A stretch of DNA of 64,000 bases from positions 49,279,341 to 49,343,340 of the forward strand of contig OU342632.1 in NCBI GenBank assembly GCA_910589415.1. The letters run 5' to 3'. A program made the position numbers and the translations under genes. This stretch comes from Malachius bipustulatus (taxonomy: Eukaryota; Arthropoda; Insecta; Coleoptera; Melyridae). The notes beneath the pieces are model-generated. The model was not told the DNA's origin, searched no databases, and saw only the letters and a list, made by a program, of their open reading frames with translations. Shown here piece by piece: positions 34,140 through 43,990 of the stretch; the stretch's first letter is position 1, and every line of letters starts with the position of its first letter.

Positions 34140-35790
34140 TTGTTGTTTGGATGGAAGCTTGGATGTTTATTGAGTTTCGGGAACTGTCAATATGACATAG
34201 TTAGGATGATGGAGGAATACTCCGACTCCATTTAACAGGCTAGTAATTGCACTTTATGTGCTTTATATACTCATACGACCTACATTCATTCTTTTATTTA
34301 TAACTAATCATATGACAAATAAAAATAATTGCGACCCTCTGTATGCACAAAATAAAATCACACATTTTTTACATAGTTTTCACATAGGTATGTAATTTAA
34401 TTTCTTAAAATCAAATATACATGGTGTTAGTTAATTATGTACAATAAATTTAACAGCCGATTATTTCAGGGATTTTAAAATTCAAAGATCATACAAGCTT
34501 GGGTCCGCAGATGCTTCGTGTTCAAGATACAGGGTGTTAAAACTAAAAAAAAATTATTTTTTGTGAATATCTCAGCAAATATTCCTTGAATATTCCTTGG
34601 CCGATATTGTTGAAATTAAGCAGTGTTATTTGTAGTAGTACGGGCTCCTTTAGCCCTAAGTAGATTAAAATTATTAAGTCCAGTGGCTTCTAGGGGGTCC
34701 CCTCCCAATTTTATTACAAAGAAAAATGTATGCCACATGAGTCTTGTTATGGGATTATTGGTTGCTTGTTCATGTTTCAGGTCTATTATTATTGTCGTCG
34801 AGCAATGGCATCAAAAACACTAGAATGCAAGCGAAATAGTATGGCCCAGAATGGGAAACAATACCAATGACATGATGTCGGGGAAAGCCTTGGCAAGCAA
34901 ACTTCTGAACCTTGTGAAGGGTACAGAGTTATTTGAATAGCCAAGAACCAATAGCTACGGAAAGATACAATAAGCCTAAATGGCTGCAGCATCAGGGACC
35001 TAAAAACCGATTACCGTATCCAGCAACAAACAAACAAACAAAAATGGCCCAGAAACAAATCGGTAAGGAGAAAACAGCGATTGTCCTCCAGCTGACTCTA
35101 TGTGATTTACTGGATCCACATTGTTCTCCTTAGATAGAGAAGTAGGAATGCCGAATTACACCGGAGTAGCTATATAGTGAGTATTAGCCTGCTTATTAGA
35201 TCTGCATCATTAAATTGCAATGCTAGATGCTCTTGACGTGATCGAATTGAATTGAGTGGTTCGATTGGTTACGATTTAAAGTTTCATCCCCGTACGAAAG
35301 TCAACATTATGCCTATTGTCCGTAATGCTCAGAGAACCTGAAGAAAATTAATTATTTTTAAATTTTTCTTCTAAAATTAAAGTTGTCGAGTTAATTTTTG
35401 TTTTGTTAATCCATCTATGGAAATGAAAAATGGTACATTTTAAAAATGGTCATTATCTAAGCCATTAATTAAACGTTAATATTAATAAATAAAATCAAAA
35501 TTATGCAGATGATTTTTTATCTTTTTGTTATCAAAAATCGGTTAAAACAAGTTGTGTCAGATCGTAATATTTCGGAGCAAAAATTTTCCACTTCACTACG
35601 ACCTATTACTTAAGAAACAGCCTGTGTATCACTCTTTTGTCAGAAAGCATATCTCAACTAATTATGTATTTCTGATCGCGAAAATCTTATCTAAAATCTG
35701 CTCTCTTGACAAGTGAAACTATTATTTATTAATAAGATTCATAAGATTATATTGAAATTATTAGATATGTGACATTGCAAACTACAGAAA
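34140..35790. other. No gene recognised; one TIR-like end
   Basis: A TA-CAGGGTGTTAAAACT end lies at 34530, without a matching partner. Short ORFs on both strands at 34.6-35.1 kb overlap each other and have no recognisable motif. Confidence 0.35.
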
Positions 35791-35798
35791 AAACTTAC

Positions 35799-36095
35799 CT
35801 GTTCTCTTCTCAGCATCTCTAAAGGTAACTTCTTCCAGAACGATTCCATTACTGCGTCCTTTGGCGTTGACAGCAAACACTACTATTCGGAATGTGATAT
35901 CGGGCTCGAGGTTGTCCAGATAGAAGGCCGGTTCTGGAGATGTCATGTTATATCTTGGCAAAGCAGAATTGGCGGTATAAAGTTCCAGGAGAAACTGTTG
36001 TGGCAACCCGCCGTCAAACCCCGCCAAGCAGGACACGTCGACCGAACTGTGTGTCTGATTGGAAAGCGTACAATTCCGGACAGGGAATGGTTTCC
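35799..36095 (-). CDS. Sidestep-family receptor, fibronectin type III exon
   Basis: On the minus strand an acceptor (CTCTCTGTAG) precedes 36095 and a consensus donor (GTAAGT) follows 35799. The 297-bp exon starts and ends in phase 1. It encodes an FN3-like segment: KPFPVRNCTLSNQTHSSVDV, then CLAGFDGGLPQQFLLELYT, then LDNLEPDITFRIVVFAVNAK. Three N-glycosylation sequons (NCT, NQT, NMT) indicate an extracellular domain. The GFDGGLPQxF motif is characteristic of the Sidestep family, immunoglobulin-superfamily membrane proteins that act as ligands for Beat receptors in motor-axon guidance and synaptic partner recognition. The exon joins in frame to the Ig exon at 41 kb. The transmembrane exon was not found in the window. 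Which Sidestep paralogue it is cannot be told. Confidence 0.88.
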
Positions 36096-36474
36096 CTACA
36101 GAGAGAAATCAGACATTAGATGCACTAGGTACTTGTCCTAGATAAATTGAAAAATAAATTAGAAGCTAAAATAATTAAAATTTATTTACAATTATTAGAA
36201 AGAAAGTAAAATAATAGCTATTTGTGCTACAAGTTGCAAAATGGGAATGTTAGAAGCACGGACGAAAATTGCCAAACGATGCCGAAAGCCAAGTTTGACA
36301 ATTATTGTGAAGTGCTCAAACACTTCTTTTGCAATGTATTTCACAGAAACTTTCTTAAATAATAAATTAGATCTATTTAATTGTATACAAGCAATAAAAT
36401 GTAGTATTATGTATTATTGTGGAGCAGCTTGTGCTGTTTCTCCCCAAAATTTCTTGCAGAAAATTATGAGTTAG

Positions 36475-37702
36475 GCCCGTTGTCCACCAAAAAAACCAAT
36501 ACATAGCAAATTCTCACGAGTTATGGGAGATATTTATAACTATGATTTAGCTACCGATACCTACCGATCACCTATGAATTGACTGAGAAAAGTCGTACAC
36601 GATTAACCAGCCTTTTCGAAAAGAGGCGCTTTTTCGTGTTGCAGCAGTTTCAATTACATTTAAAAACTATTTCAACTACTACGTCATTGATATTATGATC
36701 ACAAAAATGAACTAGGTATTTCAAAATGTTAAAACTGACATTGCTGCCGTTCGTAAATTGGAGTTAATATAACTGACGTATATTACGTCCAACCTCTTAA
36801 CACAAAAAATATAATATATTCAAAAATTTAAACAAATTTCTTACTAGAAATCTTCATCACAACATTTATTATTATATACGTTCTAATAGAAATTTTGTAG
36901 ACTAGATTAAGATTGCAGTCATCTTTTTCTATTTTGACGTTTTATGTTTCAAAAGTAGAGGTTCGCCGGTTTGAAACTGTTTTAAAACCATTGAATCTGT
37001 TTCAATTCTGATATCATTAGTAACAAGAAAATGATATTATGTTTCGAAATTGTAGAAGTGGTTTGAAACTGCGCGACAAGAAAAAAACGCCTCTGGTTTC
37101 CATGCATATTCTTTGCTTACGATCATATTTTTCGGAATAAATTAGCACATTTTGAGATTTAATAGGTAATTATTTTATGAAATGTCAGATAAATAACGTT
37201 CTTTTTTAAAATGATTTTTAAAACACTTGCGATTTAGAAGTAACGTTTTCTTCATTCTTAAAACAATCGGGATGGACCAAAGTTGATTATGCTTTATTTC
37301 TCTTATTTGTATGTACATGTATCAAGCGAGAACATACACATCTATTCACTCGCGATCACGATCAATTTCCTTTTAAAGCCCGTCGTCCACCGAGAAAACC
37401 TTTACAAGGCAACTGATCGTGATCGCGAGTGACTAGATGTATGTTTTCGCTTGATACATGTACCTACAAATACGAAAAAGAAAACTGATTGATGATTAAT
37501 AAAACAATAATGTTTAAAAAAATTCTACTGTATATTGATGGATAATAACGTTACACGTGTTTCACTACTTATAATGTAGCAACTTCATAAAAAGAAAACA
37601 TAAATAATCGCAAGATCGATAACCACATCACACATCTATAAATGTCTCCCATCACTCATGAGCAACGATTGCTTTGTGTAGGTTTTGTCGGTGGGCGACA
37701 GG
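36475..37702. mobile_element. TIR element P1 (ends of ~65 bp)
   Basis: The left arm 36475-36540 (GGCCCGTTGTCCACCAAAAA...) is the imperfect reverse complement of 37632-37702 (...GGTTTTGTCGGTGGGCGACAGG). The interior lacks coding sequence. Its right arm lies inside the neighbouring element P2, so the two overlap and are not cleanly nested. Confidence 0.5.
37275..37500. repeat. Palindrome with ~90-bp arms around the P2 left end
   Basis: The left arm contains TACATGTATCAAGCGAGAAC and CACTCGCGATCACGATCA (to 37364). The right arm from about 37409 is its complement (TGATCGTGATCGCGAGTG...). The ~45-bp spacer holds the sequence GCCCGTCGTCCACCGAGAAA, which is the left end of element P2. Confidence 0.65.
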
Positions 37703-37733
37703 TCTTGAAGGTTTTCTCGGTGAACGACGGACC
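37378..37733. mobile_element. TIR element P2 (~355 bp)
   Basis: It begins GCCCGTCGTCCACCGAGAAA and ends with the near complement TTTTCTCGGTGAACGACGGACC. The ends are the same family as those of P1, with higher identity to each other. Superfamily not assigned. Confidence 0.6.
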
Positions 37734-37829
37734 TTAGTAGATATTACAAGAAGATTAAAGTAAAATTGTGCGACTTTTTTGTCGTTATCCGTTTATGCCC
37801 TGATTTTTTTCTCATGTATTGATATTACA

Positions 37830-39100
37830 CAGGGTGCTAGGCTAGTTCCCGTAAGTAGCTGCTTTCAGGGACGTTAGAAAAAAAAGCATTGCTCAGAATA
37901 TCTAAATGTCATATTCTTTGAGAATTTTTTTTACCAAATTTGAGCCATCAGATAGGGAAAACAAACAAAAATCAAGATGAACAGGTTTACATGGGCAGAA
38001 CCGAGCGACATTCACATGATGTATAGTGCTGCTTGGGGAAACACTCATGAGGCACAACGTCTGTATGCCAAGAATTTCCCAAATCGACATGTCCTCAATC
38101 CATGGTTCTTCGCCAACCTGCATCACCGCTTGCGGAATACAGACCCTCTCGCGGTTAGTTCAAGTTCTCTCGGTGTTTATTACCGTGCTGCACGACTTGA
38201 ACATGGACTTGTAGTCGTCATGTTTGTTATACATAGTGGTTAGTGTTATTGACCAGAGTTCGACTGAACAGGCTCGAGCTCTGCCAGTTCGAAAAGTTAT
38301 TGAAGATAATATTCTGGCTCGATTTGAGGAAAATTCTAATACAAGCTCTCGTCTTGTGGCCTCTGAGTTCAGCCGCTCAAAGGATACAGTGTTGAAGGTG
38401 GCGCATGAAAATAACATTCTGCATCCTTTCAAGTTTGCAGAAAGTCCAGCGTTGAACCTCTGAATACCTCCCGCGACAATGGCTCATCAATCAGGCAGAA
38501 AATGCAAATTTTCTCTACGCGGTCCTGGCATAGAATGAAAAAGGATTTCCTCGAGAGGGAATATTTAATCACCACAACAAAATTATAATTGTAGTGAAGA
38601 AAATCCCCACCAGAAATTCATCCGGGGATACCTACATAAATCAACGTTGTGGGTGGGAATCCTCGTGGATCATCTTCCAGGACCCTACGTTCTTCCTAAC
38701 AGACTAAACGTCACCAATTACTTTGTGTTTCGGCAAGAGGTTCTACCAAAATTGCTGGAAGACGTTGCCCTGAATCTTTACGCAGGCTACTGGTTCACGC
38801 ATGATGGCTGCCCGCTCACTTTAGTGTAGAAGTTCGATACTCAAACCGCTGGATTGGTCGTGTAGGTCCAGTGCCGTTACCACCTCGCTCTCCGGACCTT
38901 AACCCGCTGGACTTCTTCTTGTGGGGAGATATGGAGCTGCTGATCTACGCGACTCTCGTGAAAAGTGACGAAAATCTTATCGCAAGAATGGTAGTGGCAG
39001 CTGAGGAAATCAGACAAAACCCTATGGTCTTCGAAAGAGTCCGCGCTTGTTGGCTTGAGAGATGCCAAAAGTGCATTGACCAAAAATGGTAATCACTTTG
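37830..39100 (+). pseudogene. Decayed mariner-like transposase (DUF4817-type N-terminus)
   Basis: A TIR-like CAGGGTGCTAGGCTAGTTCC at 37830 precedes fragments in several frames. The first is an N-terminal helix-turn-helix stretch with YSAAWGNTHEAQRLYAKNFP (about 38024-38083). The next, around 38260-38460, contains VIEDNILARFEENSNTSSRL. A C-terminal part carries PPRSPDLNPLDFFLWGDM (about 38879-38932), including the third catalytic aspartate. The order matches the better-preserved element at 44 kb. Frameshifts and stops abound, the first catalytic block is not readable, and no 3' TIR was found, so this is an old copy within the host intron. Confidence 0.75.
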
Positions 39101-39399
39101 AACATTTATTGTAAATTGCTCTGACGTTTTCAGGTTTAACTTCTTTTTCTTTTTTTCTTAAAAAGGTAGGTTAATTAATTGATATTGTGTTTTACACAAA
39201 ATTTAATTTATTTAACATTATCATTAACATTAATTTACAATAATTGACAATTGTTTTTTTAAGAAAGGTTTGCACTTATTAAAAAAAACAGGAATTTATA
39301 TTTTGTAGTCCAAAAATACTTAGCCTTATTTATTTGAGCATACTACATAGTCATTTGAAGTTGACTCATCTCCTTAAGGGGTGGATAACTGGATTAATT

Positions 39400-39675
39400 A
39401 CCATAACTACTATGCTGATGAAAATAATAACAAGAAATCTGTAATAATAATAATAAATAAGTGACGAAATTTTCAAAAAGGGTTAGAAAAAAAGACTGGA
39501 ACCGAATTCTCGCTAAATTTGTTCTGATCATTTTAAACAGGAAAATTTTGTTAATCCAGCAAAAAATAGATCTTTAAAACTTCAAGGAAGTTATGTAGTT
39601 TATGGAAAGTATGTAAAGAATTATTGAAATTGCGGAAAATAAAAAGTTTACACTTCTGGTTCAAAATTTTTGCAA
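39400..39675 (+). pseudogene. THAP-domain relic, copy 1
   Basis: One frame reads ICSDHFKQENFVNPAKNRSL around 39520-39580, which has the C-x2-H and following hydrophobics of the second half of a THAP zinc-binding domain. The nucleotide sequence is clearly related to 41.93-42.12 kb. THAP domains occur in P-element transposases and in host DNA-binding proteins; which source applies cannot be told. Confidence 0.5.
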
Positions 39676-39694
39676 TATAACTTAGTACCTATTG

Positions 39695-39855
39695 TCCGTA
39701 TTCATCAAACTTCAAAATATAACTCTGGGGTTATATTTTGAATTTTCTGACAGCTGATTGGTCTAATGGTCAAACTCTACGAATGCTACGAATTTTGAAC
39801 CAATGGCATGTTCCAAAATATAACCCCAGGGGTTATATTTATTGATGAATACGGG
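39695..39855. mobile_element. ~160-bp MITE
   Basis: It starts TCCGTATTCATCAAACTTC and ends with the complement TTGATGAATACGGG. Subterminal AAAATATAACTCTGGGGTTA and its counterpart CAAAATATAACCCCAGGGG are also inverted. Non-coding. Confidence 0.7.
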
Positions 39856-40507
39856 CCTATTATGTCAATAATATTGTCTGGAATAGTAGTTAATTATTGT
39901 TAATGTAATAAAAATATTGAAAACTTTGTTGTATCAATTCTTAATCCCAATTTTATCCGTCTAATTAATTGTAAGAGCTTTTTTATTCATCAGTGTTGGT
40001 TTTTAAAACTCCCGCTTTTTTATCAAATATACTTTTTAGTGTCACCAAGATACGCTTGGCTGCGCTGCTAAAGTTGTCGTCGATCGACATAATAGCCGTG
40101 TTCATTTGATGTGAATTTTCGAATTATACGAATCGTGATTTAACAAATGTGATTCGCATGATTGGATCACAACTCTAATATCGAATAGAGCAAAAGAGCG
40201 CAACAGATATTAAAAGGTTACGTTTCACATGAGAAGTCCATTGAATCGAAAGGAATCAGAACATTTTACCGATTCAGTGGGGTAAGGGGATTACGGATCA
40301 CGATCATAAAAGTAGTCAAAGTGGGGATTGATTACATTTGAAAAGAACAGGTTGCTTTTAAAGCGGATCGGAAATACCCGTTTCGATTGCAATATTGTGA
40401 CCAAAAGAACGCGGCTAATGCATTAGGTATAGACGTTGAAATCTTAATTGATTCCAAGCTGTTGTGCCGTAGTCCATGAAGATTCGCTTCGAACGTTTCG
40501 TCTACCG

Positions 40508-40630
40508 TCTACAGCTGCGGTAGACATCATCATCCGTTACGTTTGCGCAAGTGATGCTTCCACTCCTCGTGTTCACTGATAACCGACCGTTATAACCGTA
40601 ACTGCTGACGATGTCTACCGCAGCTGTAGA
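40508..40630. repeat. Inverted repeat with ~22-bp perfect arms
   Basis: GTCTACAGCTGCGGTAGACA from 40508 returns as its complement TGTCTACCGCAGCTGTAGAC at 40611-40630. Each arm is itself partly palindromic (GTCTAC...GTAGAC). The spacer is about 80 bp. The element type is unknown. Confidence 0.6.
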
Positions 40631-41056
40631 CAAAACCTTTGGAGAAAATCTCCATGGACAACGGCACAACAGCCCGGAATCAATCACGATTTCAATAGAA
40701 GGCGATAGTGTAGGCCGTGAATGCCTACACACATCAGGTGTAGAAGTGTCCGGTATTGACAGTTTAGCGAATTTGATAATAATTCGAGGTTATAAACTTT
40801 CTAAGAAGGATAATTGCTCAAAACTCTTTATACCAAATACTGTTTAGCAGTAGCTTAAATTTCCAACTTTCAGACTGTTTCTGTTTATTTTATCTAGTCT
40901 AGTAGATAAAAGTAGCTAAAAAATTGCCGAGTTAGATAATAGGTAATTACTCGTATGTAAGTAATCTCACATTCTATACCTACGTTTATTACACCTTGGA
41001 CTAAAAACCACACATTTAAGTTACTAAACCGCCAACTACAAAACTAAGTATAGTAC

Positions 41057-41356
41057 CTGCTGCGACAACCTGGAAGACGCAAGGGCTCGCTTGATGTCCG
41101 ACTGTGTTAATGGCCCAACAGGAGAGAGAGCCGTAGTCCAGTTCGGAAACTGGGGTGTATCTCAACACGCTGACCGTGCCGTTACTGGTGCGTTGGAAGC
41201 GCTCAGCAGCCACATCCAGAGTTTCGCCGGAATTGTTGAACTTCCAGCGGTAACTTCTAGCCGGTGGGTCGGCTTCAACTTCGCATCCGATGTCAACACT
41301 TTCGCCGCGACTGGCACCGACGACCAAGACGCGGTCATGACGACAAATTGGAGTAT
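41057..41356 (-). CDS. Sidestep-family receptor, membrane-proximal Ig-domain exon
   Basis: The minus-strand exon follows an acceptor (ATATTTGCAG) and ends at the donor GTACTA. It is 300 bp and phase 1 at both ends, the usual pattern of single-domain Ig exons. It encodes VVGASRGESVDIGCEVEADP, then SYRWKFNNSGETLDVA and ELDYGSLSCWAINTVGHQAS. That gives the two disulphide cysteines, the core tryptophan and the DxGxxxC motif of an Ig domain, plus NNS and NGT sequons. Splicing to the FN3 exon gives CVFQVVAAG-KPFPVRNC, the Sidestep Ig-FN3 junction, so this is the last Ig domain before FN3. Upstream Ig exons must lie beyond the window or were missed in the right-hand part. Confidence 0.88.
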
Positions 41357-41789
41357 CTGCAAATATTTGGAATTATACTGTATGCTGTAAAGGGGATCCT
41401 TTTAGTGCAGTAATAAGTAATAGATAGGCTGAAACTATAAAATAACGTATTCGATATCATACCGTAGTAAAACCAAATACCTTAAAATATTAATACCGGA
41501 CACTTCCTCTCAAAAGCTCCGACGATTTTTACAGCGCCCTCATGCAGGAACTGGGGCCACTAAGATGTTTTTAAATTCAAAGTTAAGTAACTTTTCACGG
41601 TTTTTGACAGCTGTAGTCAATCATAATTAATTATTAATAATTTGTCATTAGTAATTGAACGTTTTAGTTTTAAGTATAATTTCCATTTAAAGTTACTCTC
41701 AAAGCATTATATCGGCGGACAATTTTGTTGCGTACCAGTTAAATAGGCATTTATAATGTACCGCTGTATTAAAATGAACATATTATGTC

Positions 41790-42115
41790 TGGAAAATATG
41801 TGCTGTGTGCGGTTGCTCGAACTATGGATTGTTAAGCATGTCCAGATCTTTCCACGGTGTTCCAAACAGGAATAAAGAGTTATGTATAAAGTTAACTTTT
41901 GAAGCTTTAAAAGCTTTTTTTACTGATGAAAACAGGAACAATAAATAGGTTATAATAACATCGATGAGTGACGAAATTTTGAAAAAGTGTGGAGTGTCGA
42001 AGCCGATTTGTCACCATTGGTATTATTTTGTACTGATCATTTCAAAGAGGAAAATTTTGTTAATCCAGCAAATAATAGACCTTTAAAACTGCAAGGAAGC
42101 ACATTATTGGAATTG
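41790..42115 (+). pseudogene. THAP-domain relic, copy 2 (more complete)
   Basis: One frame reads ICAVCGCSNYG followed by SFHGVPNRNKELC (about 41795-41880), the first zinc ligands and core of a THAP domain. After a frame change, CTDHFKEENFVNPANNRPLK (about 42030-42090) supplies the second Cys-His pair. Stops separate the halves. It lies upstream of the Ig exon of the host gene on the opposite strand. Confidence 0.6.
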
Positions 42116-42145
42116 CGGTAAATGAAATGTTTACACTTACGTATA

Positions 42146-42335
42146 CAGGGTGGTTAATAATTCGATGCTCACCATTGGGATCTCGGAAACGGTAAAAGAT
42201 ACAGGCTGGGTTAAATTAGAGAAAAGTTGCACAATTTTATGCATATTGAGAATCTGAAAGAAAATTTATGGAAACTTCAGGCGTTGCTGAAATATCCTGA
42301 AAAAACTTAAAAATGGAGATTTCTTATTTCAAACA
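42146..42335 (+). repeat. Dispersed repeat family D, copy 6 (best preserved)
   Basis: It begins at a TA-CAGGGTGGTTAATAATTC end and shows the family blocks GGGATCTCGGAAACGGTAAA, GAGAAAAGTTGCACAATTTT and CAGGCGTTGCTGAAATATCC. The TIR-like start suggests that the family is the end region of a DNA transposon. Confidence 0.6.
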
Positions 42336-42401
42336 TATCTTTTTATTATCGAAAAGAAATTAAAATATTTTTGTAAATTTACGTAAGTCGTATTCGTTGT
42401 A

Positions 42402-43266
42402 CAGAGTGAGGCGCGAGAACCTTAGAGCATTTTTATATGGAGAAGTGTTAGGAGTAGAAGTCTAAAAGTTTGTACATTTATGATTTCAATTTTGACGAGC
42501 TAAACTAAAATATTCACAACCCCTCACCATTTCCGGTTATACCAGAAGTTGCAATCAACTTTCTTATTTTAAATGGGACACCTGTATATTAGTACATTAT
42601 CAGATTGCCTGAAAAAAGTAATAAAAATTATGTTAACAGTTCAAATTTGTAACGACCAATTAATGAGTTATAAACAAATGAAAATTGCAATTTTCCATTT
42701 TCAAAGCAGCTTAGCTTCAAAACAGGTCAAGATATCGGAAAACGACTTACATGTCCCTATCCTAACTTTTTATATACTACGCTAGAGTACCTACAAAAAA
42801 AAACAAAATTTTTTAAATTTTTTTTGAAAATCGCTGATTTTTCATCACTTTGTATACAAATTTCATCAGCACCATAAGATACTATGTGGAAAGTTAAGAT
42901 AGGGACATGTAAGCCGTTTTCATCTATCTTGACCCGTTTTCGACCTAAGCTGCTTTGAAAATGAAAAATTGCGATTTTTATTTGTTTATAACTCATAAAC
43001 CTCTCGTTCCAATTTTGAACTACAAATACCATTTTCATTATATTTTTTCAGGCAATCTGAAAATGTAATAAATATCAGGGTGTCCCATTTAAAATAAGAA
43101 AGTTGTTGGCAACTTCCGGTATAACAGGAAATGATGAGGGGTTGTAAATATTTTAGTTCAGCTCGTCAAAATCTAAATTATACACTACAAATTTTTAGAC
43201 TTCTACTCCCAGGACTTATAATATACTCCATATAAAAATGCCCTAAGGTTCTCACGCCTCACCCTG
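42402..43266. mobile_element. Fold-back palindromic element B (TA target site)
   Basis: The arms run from CAGAGTGAGGCGCGAGAACC to GGTTCTCACGCCTCACCCTG, are complementary along most of their length, and are flanked by TA. A second pair of ends (GGGACACCTGTATA and CAGGGTGTCCC) is nested inside. The centre shares the TTACATGTCCCTATCC core with elements A and C. Non-coding. Confidence 0.82.
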
Positions 43267-43362
43267 TATATCCTGTACTCTAATTTGCAAATTTTTTGTT
43301 TTGAAAAACCCTATATCGTCTGACCCACAGAGACCACTTCGAATGAGCTGAGACATCCTGTA
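43267..43362. repeat. Right-end fragment of an element-A-like repeat
   Basis: The sequence up to CCACTTCGAATGAGCTGAGA...TCCTG-TA matches the last ~95 bp of element A (796-1682). No corresponding left end is seen, so it is a solo end. Confidence 0.6.
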
Positions 43363-43988
43363 TACTGTGAATTTTTATGAAAGTTTCGTTAGAGAATTAC
43401 ACATATCTAAATCAAATTGTAAGTTTACTTTTGCAACATGCATTTTTACTCGTAAACTTGTTTCTGTAAAGTTCTTGAACTTAAAGTTCAAAGTTTTAAG
43501 GATTTTCTCGTAATTTAATAGTATTACATATTAAACCAGAAGAAGATACATAAAAGACCTTCTAGGTCATAATGTAGATACGTTTCTTTAAACACAACGA
43601 TATAACATTTTAGACATAACTGCAAAGTTTTCCACTCTATTTTATCATTTTCTTTTCTTTTATTGACCATAGTGCAAAAGATCGCTTTTTTTTTATTGAG
43701 CAGTCAAAATGGTCCTTTTTGTAGAATTATAGACAATTTCAATGCGAAGAAAATGAGAGCTGAAACAACCCGATCGGCTCATTGTTAAGCGAGAAAACCA
43801 AAAAAAAAAAAAAAACGAAAAATTACTACGTTTACCCAATAATTCGTAACGTCGACATTTTTTAACTTGTAGTACCTCTTTGCGAGATATTCGATATTGA
43901 ATGGTACTTCCTGTGTGTAAGACCCTACCCCACATATTTTCTTACTCAGAAAATAAGTAAGGTCTTGCGGCTCTGGGCTGCTGGATTA
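43363..43988. other. No gene recognised
   Basis: AT-rich sequence with an A run near 43799-43815. The minus ORF at 43693-43935 runs through this homopolymer (FFFFF) and has no recognisable motif. Confidence 0.4.
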
Positions 43989-43990
43989 TA

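Larger units (their letters stand above)
36096..41056 (-). other. Intron of the sidestep-family gene
   Basis: The interval between the two phase-1 exons starts with a donor (GTACTATAC) at 41056 and ends with TCTCTGTAG at 36096. It is occupied by TIR elements, a dead mariner-like copy, a MITE and repeats, which are listed separately. No additional exon was recognised in it. Confidence 0.75.
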
